64,000 nucleotides of DNA from Comamonas testosteroni ATCC 11996 (lineage in GTDB: Bacteria; Pseudomonadota; Gammaproteobacteria; Burkholderiales; Burkholderiaceae_C): assembly GCF_000241525.1 (NCBI RefSeq), contig NZ_AHIL01000029.1:124001-188000 (forward strand). The letters are read 5' to 3'. The notes under the pieces were generated by a model. That model ran no database searches, was not told the DNA's origin, and saw nothing but the letters and a program-made list of their open reading frames with translations. Positions 57,145 through 64,000 of this stretch are shown here, piece by piece (within the stretch, counting starts at the first letter, position 1; each line of letters begins with the position of its first letter). The position numbers and the translations under genes were made by a program.

Positions 57145-58359
57145 TCAGCCGGCTTTGGCCAGACGCCAGAGCGAGGTCACTTCGGCCGCGCGCGCAGTGT
57201 GCAAGGGGTCCTCGCGGTCCTGTACCTTGCCATGGTGCGGGCGAACGTCATCGCGGCCCAGCACCTTGAGGCCGGCGTCGTCAATCCAGCCCAGCAGCTC
57301 GTCACGCGTACGCAACTTCAGATGCTCGGCCAGGTCCGACAGGATGAGCCAGCCTTCGCCGCCTGGCAGCAGGTGCGCTGCCAGCCCTTGCAGAAAACCG
57401 CGCAGCATGCGGCTGTCTTCGTCATAAATGGCCTGATCGAGCACCGATGCTGCCTTGCCCGGCAGCCAGGGCGGGTTGCAAACGATCAGGCCGGCCTGCC
57501 CTTGCGCAAACAGATCGGCATGCTGCAACTCAACCCGGGAAGCATGACCCAGACGCTGCAGATTCTCAGTGGCACAGGCCAGCGCACGCTCGCTGGTATC
57601 GGTGGCGACCACCGACTTCACGCCGCGCTTGAGCAGCAATGCCGAGAGCACGCCCGTACCGACACCAATATCCCAGGCCTGCTGAAGAGCGGCAGCGGGA
57701 ATGCTCGCACGCGCCACCAGATCGAGATACTCGCCGCGCACGGGCGAGAAAACACCGTAGTGCGCATGAATGCGGGCGCCGTCCAGAGCAGGAATCTCCA
57801 CGCCCTTCTTGCGCCATTCATGGGCGCCGACCACCCCCAGCAGATCGCGCAGCGGCACCAGCACAGACTGCGCATGTGCTTCGGCCGAAACGGCACCCCA
57901 GGCCTCGGAGCAGGCCAGACTCCAGTCCGGAGCCCGGCGCAAGGCGCAATGCCATTGCACATCCAGCTCGATCAGAATGCTGCCCAGCATGCGTGCACGC
58001 TGTGCCTGGGACTGGCGATACAGATGAAACGCGTGGGGAAAGCCTGATGCAGCAGTGCTCTTTGCCGGGCTCTTGCGACGCGACTTCTTGTCCAGCCGGC
58101 GGCCCAGTGCCAGCAACAGCTGACGCGCATTCTGAAAATCACCGCGCCACAGCAGCGACGCACCTTCGCTGATATGGCGAAACGCCGTATCAGCGGGCAT
58201 GGTGTCATCGGCAACTTCGATGCGGCGGGGCTTGGGCAGGCTGCTTTCGCTGCGCCACAAGGCTGTATAGGCCTGGCCTTGCTCCTGCCATTGCAGCAGG
58301 TCGAAAGCAGATGCGGGAGCGCAGACTGAGGCCGCGAGCTTGCTGTTGGGAGACGTCAC
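57145..58359 (-). CDS. SAM-dependent methyltransferase (RsmC/PrmC-like)
   Basis: The protein has 404 residues, with the catalytic domain in the C-terminal half: motif I AWDIGVGTGVLSALLL (about 228-243), SVVATDTSERALACATENL and the motif IV NPPW (in IVCNPPWLPG), typical of methyltransferases acting on planar amino groups of nucleotides or glutamine. The N-terminal half (about 1-190) has no recognisable domain. The same arrangement is seen in RsmC-like and small-subunit rRNA methyltransferases, but the target is unknown. It starts 33 bases after the GNAT gene on the same strand. Confidence 0.85.
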   Translation of the reverse strand: MTSPNSKLAASVCAPASAFDLLQWQEQGQAYTALWRSESSLPKPRRIEVADDTMPADTAFRHISEGASLLWRGDFQNARQLLLALGRRLDKKSRRKSPAKSTAASGFPHAFHLYRQSQAQRARMLGSILIELDVQWHCALRRAPDWSLACSEAWGAVSAEAHAQSVLVPLRDLLGVVGAHEWRKKGVEIPALDGARIHAHYGVFSPVRGEYLDLVARASIPAAALQQAWDIGVGTGVLSALLLKRGVKSVVATDTSERALACATENLQRLGHASRVELQHADLFAQGQAGLIVCNPPWLPGKAASVLDQAIYDEDSRMLRGFLQGLAAHLLPGGEGWLILSDLAEHLKLRTRDELLGWIDDAGLKVLGRDDVRPHHGKVQDREDPLHTARAAEVTSLWRLAKAG

Positions 58360-58392
58360 GGCCTGTCTTTCAGTGAGTGTTGAACGCTGTGA

Positions 58393-58917
58393 TCAGCCGT
58401 TCAGAGGACGCTTGACGCGCACTTCTTCAATCTTGATGCTGCCGATCACAGCCGTCTTGGCCGTGGACATTTCACGCTTGAAGCCTGCCATTTCATGGAA
58501 ACGCAGGGCACGCTCATTGCGCAGCGGAATCCAGGCGGTCACATTGGTGCAACCTTCTTCCAGCAGACCATCACGGGCGGCGTCCCACAGGGCGACGCCA
58601 ACACCTTGATTCCAGTGGGAAGGGGCAGCATAGATGGCCCAGATCTCGCCGGTGGTCTGGCGGGATTTTTCATCGCGGGAGCGGTCAAAGCCGACAAAGC
58701 CAACGATCTTGTCGCCGTCGATGGCGACCTGGACCTGTGGCTCACAGTATTCAATAGCTTCGCGCCAGTAAGCCTGGCGCTTTTCAACCGAGGACATGGC
58801 CTTCAGTTGATCATCGGGAACCAGACCTCGATAAGCCTCCAGTGCGGAAGCAGTATGGATCTGGGCAATCGCTTTTGCATCGCGAAGAGTAGCGGGACGG
58901 ACCTGGATACTAGACAT
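58393..58917 (-). CDS. GNAT-family N-acetyltransferase
   Basis: The protein has 174 residues. The acetyl-CoA loop of motif A is WNQGVGVALWDAARDGLLEEGCTNVTAW, shown at about residues 101-128, and motif B is ERALRFHEMAGFKRE. The N terminus RPATLRDAKAIAQIHTASALEAYRGLV matches YjgM/RimI-like acetyltransferases. The substrate is unknown. It lies 33 bases from the methyltransferase gene and may share its transcript. Confidence 0.87.
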   Translation of the reverse strand: MSSIQVRPATLRDAKAIAQIHTASALEAYRGLVPDDQLKAMSSVEKRQAYWREAIEYCEPQVQVAIDGDKIVGFVGFDRSRDEKSRQTTGEIWAIYAAPSHWNQGVGVALWDAARDGLLEEGCTNVTAWIPLRNERALRFHEMAGFKREMSTAKTAVIGSIKIEEVRVKRPLNG

Positions 58918-59184
58918 GGAAAAACCGGGGCGGAAACATGTAAGAATAGAAGGGCGTAATTGTCTACAGATTCAGAGTTTTGGCACGCGGTGCAGTGGTT
59001 AGCCATTTGCTCAACTGCGGCTGTTCGCAATTTCTTGCTATGGCGCAATCTATGTGCTATGCGCTCCACTAAGCAGAGCAGCAAGCCCGCAACCATCAAT
59101 GGTTTGCGTCACATTTGATGACAATCTGGCAAGCGCTCACAACAGCATCGAAGCACTCAATCCCTGTGCGACGGCCAAGAAACT

Positions 59185-60624
59185 TCAGAGCCAGCGTCGC
59201 ATTAGGTCCATCACCCGATCGAATTTTTCCCCGAACGGCGGGTACAGCAGGGAAGTCGCCGCCCAGCGTGACTGCACGAAAACCGCCTTCTGGTGCACAA
59301 AGCGCAAAAAGCCCTGCTCTGCGTGATAGGCACCCCAGCCGCTGTCGCCGACACCGCCGAACGGCAAGTTCTCATGCGCCACATGCAGCAAGGTGTCGTT
59401 CACGCAGACGCCTCCGCTGACGGTGCGCATCAACACCGCATTGCGCTCGGCCTCGTCGTTGCCAAACCAGTACAGCGCCAGCGGGCGCGGGCTGGCGTTG
59501 ATGGCATTGATCACGTCTTCGATATGCTCATAGGAGATCACAGGCAGGATGGGGCCGAAGATCTCTTCCTGCATCAGCTGCATCTCGCCCGTGGCGCCGA
59601 ACACCAGAGCCGGAGCGAACTGCCGCTCCACGGCCTCGCCCCAGGCCGTGGTGTCGCCATCGACCGCAGGAGCTGCTGCCTCATGCATCCAGTGCACCTG
59701 CGCTCCCAGGCTTTGCGCCTGGCGCAGCATCTGCTTGAGCCGTGCCAGATGGCGCTTGCTGATGATGGCCGTGTAATCCGGGTTGCCCGAAATGCGCGGG
59801 TACAGCTGTTGCACCGCCGCCTGATAGGCCTCGGCAAACTCCTGCTCCTTACCGCGCGGCAGCAGCACGTAGTCGGGAGCGATGCAGGTCTGCCCGGCAT
59901 TGACCAGCTTGCCGTAGGCCACCTTGAGCGCAGCGGCCTGCATATCGCAGTCCTGCGCAATGATGCAGGGCGACTTGCCCCCGAGCTCCAGCGTGGTGGG
60001 CGTCAGGTGCACGGCTGCGGCCTGCGCCACACGCCGCCCCACGGCCGTGGAGCCGGTGAACAGCAGATGGTCGAATTGCAGTCCCGAGAACTGCGTGGCC
60101 ACGGCCACGTCCCCCTCGATCACGCAGAACTCTTCGGGCGCAAAGAACTGGGCGACCAGCTCGCCCATTTTTGCCGAGGTATGCGGCGTCAGCTCACTGG
60201 GCTTGAGCATCACGCGGTTGCCCGCCGCCAAAGCCGTGATGGCCGGCGCCAGCGATAGCTGCAGCGGATAGTTCCAGGGCGAGATGATGCCCACCACACC
60301 CAGAGGCTGGCGCTCCACCCAGGCCTTGCCGGGCTGCAGCATCAGCGGCGTGCGCACGCTCTGACGCTTGCACCACTTGGACAGATGCTTGAGCGTGTGC
60401 CGGAGCATATTGCGCACCAGCATCAGATCCAGCATTTCGGTCCAGCGCTCGGAGCGCACACCAAAGTCCTGCTGCACTGCGGCACAAAGCTGCTCGCCAT
60501 TCTCATCCAGCATCTTCTGCAGGCGCAGCAAACGCTCACGGCGCACCAGCACAGGTACATCAACCTGCGCGCGGCTGGCTTGGTATTGCAAGTCAAAGAT
60601 GCGATGCAAGTCCATGTAGTTCAT
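59185..60624 (-). CDS. Aldehyde dehydrogenase (coniferyl aldehyde dehydrogenase-like)
   Basis: The ATG at 60624 gives 479 residues; a TTG at 60636 was not chosen. The catalytic residues are N118 in ISPWNYP, E213 in TLELGGKSP and C247 in NAGQTCIAP. The cofactor-binding block FDHLLFTGSTAVGRRV is present. Family members of this shape (class 3-like, with a short linker and C-terminal hydrophobic RRWL) oxidise aliphatic or aromatic aldehydes such as coniferyl aldehyde. No neighbours specify the substrate. A 267-base gap to the GNAT gene carries nothing recognisable. Confidence 0.9.
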   Translation of the reverse strand: MNYMDLHRIFDLQYQASRAQVDVPVLVRRERLLRLQKMLDENGEQLCAAVQQDFGVRSERWTEMLDLMLVRNMLRHTLKHLSKWCKRQSVRTPLMLQPGKAWVERQPLGVVGIISPWNYPLQLSLAPAITALAAGNRVMLKPSELTPHTSAKMGELVAQFFAPEEFCVIEGDVAVATQFSGLQFDHLLFTGSTAVGRRVAQAAAVHLTPTTLELGGKSPCIIAQDCDMQAAALKVAYGKLVNAGQTCIAPDYVLLPRGKEQEFAEAYQAAVQQLYPRISGNPDYTAIISKRHLARLKQMLRQAQSLGAQVHWMHEAAAPAVDGDTTAWGEAVERQFAPALVFGATGEMQLMQEEIFGPILPVISYEHIEDVINAINASPRPLALYWFGNDEAERNAVLMRTVSGGVCVNDTLLHVAHENLPFGGVGDSGWGAYHAEQGFLRFVHQKAVFVQSRWAATSLLYPPFGEKFDRVMDLMRRWL

Positions 60625-60699
60625 GCCTGTCTTCAAAACCTCTGTTCACTCGTTTTCATTCTTACCCAAGCCAGCACCTGTAATCGGACCAGCTTCCCC

Positions 60700-61062
60700 T
60701 CATACAGACATCTCCAGCGGCATGCCATCTGCACCAAATGCAATGCCGCGCTCTTCCAGCCTGGCACGCGCGGCATGGTGCACCACGCCACGCTTGGGAA
60801 GGCTGGATTCCAGCAGGCGGCGCAGCGTGGCTTCGCCGACATTGGCGTGGCGAACGACTTCCATGCGCACGCCCCAGAACTTGTCATCTGCAAAGCGGTC
60901 AAGAATCTCTGCATCCGCATCTGGATTCATCGCGGCAGTCGCCCGGATGGCTTGATTGGGGTCCGTCAGGAAAGGCTCCAGCTCTTGCACATTGGCAGCG
61001 CCGCAGGCTGCAATGTAGCGGCGCTCCTCGGCAGCTTTTTGCTCAGGTGTCTTTTTTGCCAT
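60700..61062 (-). CDS. Small HEAT/LRV-repeat-like protein
   Basis: The protein has 120 residues. It begins with a basic helix (KKTPEQKAAEERRYIAACG) and then repeats a pattern of short helices: ANVQELEPFLTDPNQAIRATAAMNPDADAEILDRFADDKFWGVRMEVVRHANVGEATLRRLLESSLPKRGVVHHAA, given here as an ordered description. This resembles HEAT or leucine-rich-variant repeats used for protein binding. No function is known. It is 75 bases from the aldehyde dehydrogenase start. Confidence 0.7.
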   Translation of the reverse strand: MAKKTPEQKAAEERRYIAACGAANVQELEPFLTDPNQAIRATAAMNPDADAEILDRFADDKFWGVRMEVVRHANVGEATLRRLLESSLPKRGVVHHAARARLEERGIAFGADGMPLEMSV

Positions 61063-61122
61063 TGTGCCCTCGAAGAATTTGAATTCGTCCTTACTTCAGC
61101 GCAAGCGAGGTAAGTACCGCGT

Positions 61123-61159
61123 AAAAAAAGAGCCTGACACATACAAGCGCAGGCTCTTT
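61123..61159 (-). terminator. Rho-independent terminator downstream of the small membrane protein gene
   Basis: A perfect 10-bp stem (AAAGAGCCTG at 61127-61136, CAGGCTCTTT at 61150-61159) with a 13-base loop, followed on the minus strand by a T run of seven in total. It lies 24 bases after the stop at 61184 and should end the clpB-side transcript. Confidence 0.85.
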
Positions 61160-61183
61160 GTTGGCGATCAGCTCGCAGCTCTA

Positions 61184-61540
61184 TCAGGACTCATGGACCT
61201 CGCGCGGCTGCACATCGGTCACATCGCCGCTGCCGGGCAGAACGCCGCGGCGCCCGCGGGTTTCACGCCCATCCTTTTTGGCATCGGCATTGCCCGACGA
61301 TTGCGCCATCCACTCGGCTCCCGAACGGTACACCGTCTGCCAGCCGGCAAAAGGACTCATGGCGCCCATGCTCATGGGCACCACGGGCTGGCCCGTGAGC
61401 CTGGCCCACAGGGCGCGCACGCCCCAGGCCAGGGCGATGAGGCAGGCCACGGCCATCAGGCACAGGAAGAACACCAGGCCCACCAGCATCAGCATGATGC
61501 GGACGGCCCAACGGGTTGCAGTGGCGGCGAAATCGTTCAA
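61184..61540 (-). CDS. Small membrane protein of unknown function
   Basis: The protein has 118 residues. One long or two closely spaced hydrophobic segments lie at about 12-45 (RIMLMLVGLVFFLCLMAVACLIALAWGV), after a polar start. The remainder is soluble and polar (GQPVVPMSMGAMSPFAGWQTVYRSG, then charged residues and EVHES). I do not recognise a family. It lies 29 bases after clpB on the same strand and is probably co-transcribed with it. Confidence 0.65.
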   Translation of the reverse strand: MNDFAATATRWAVRIMLMLVGLVFFLCLMAVACLIALAWGVRALWARLTGQPVVPMSMGAMSPFAGWQTVYRSGAEWMAQSSGNADAKKDGRETRGRRGVLPGSGDVTDVQPREVHES

Positions 61541-61569
61541 AGCAATACCTCTTTCTAGGGTTCGGGGCC

Positions 61570-64000
<2,431 letters not shown>

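Overview
The window is chromosomal DNA of a high-GC betaproteobacterium, most likely a Comamonas (Comamonadaceae, Burkholderiales). I infer this from the gene content and order: separate nuoC and nuoD, a tpiA-secG-tRNA-Leu-nuoA-N run, a Bug-type solute receptor, a PilY1-type minor pilin operon and a membrane quinoprotein dehydrogenase. The assignment is from family knowledge and was not checked by a search. No insertion sequence, integrase, CRISPR array, rRNA or phage gene was seen.

Layout. 1-3940: end of a cupin gene, a small exported DUF5329-type protein, a double-domain methylglyoxal-synthase-like protein on the minus strand, an anchored alpha/beta hydrolase and a Bcr/CflA efflux pump. 4058-6395: a Bug receptor followed closely by a sulfatase. 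6522-7529: miaA behind two hairpins. 7568-12711: an ABC ATPase, a large FtsX-type permease, a VOC protein and a Tat-exported AttH/CrtC-like lipocalin protein, which looks like an AttEFGH-type system. 12713-16005: a TetR regulator and a membrane PQQ dehydrogenase. 16228-21027: a five-gene branched-chain-amino-acid-type (LivGFKHM-like) ABC importer. 21028-21744: an AT-rich intergenic island. 21745-23462: lipoprotein, ECF sigma factor and anti-sigma factor.

23508-44165 is a 20-kb run of minus-strand genes. In transcription order it holds rpsO, pnp, a quinone oxidoreductase, tpiA, secG, tRNA-Leu(GAG), the 14 genes of respiratory complex I (nuoA to nuoN), DUF2818 and DUF1178. Rho-independent terminators after rpsO, secG and nuoN divide it. 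A long double hairpin sits in the pnp leader, as in the RNase III-controlled pnp leader of E. coli.

44401-52453: a small exported protein and a type IV pilus minor-pilin operon (two FimT/GspH paralogues, PilV, PilW, PilX, PilY1, PilE-like), with more AT-rich and less biased sequence than its neighbours. 52484-64000: ribD, a phospholipase D-family lipoprotein whose 3' end overlaps a convergent dusC, a protein of unknown function, a methyltransferase, a GNAT acetyltransferase, an aldehyde dehydrogenase, a HEAT-like small protein, a small membrane protein and clpB, which runs off the right edge.

The most unusual items are the tandem methylglyoxal-synthase-like protein with a catalytically degenerate N-terminal domain, the LivF-type ATPase whose Walker A lysine is arginine, the Bug-sulfatase pair, and the AT-rich island bounded by near-identical 15-base direct repeats.
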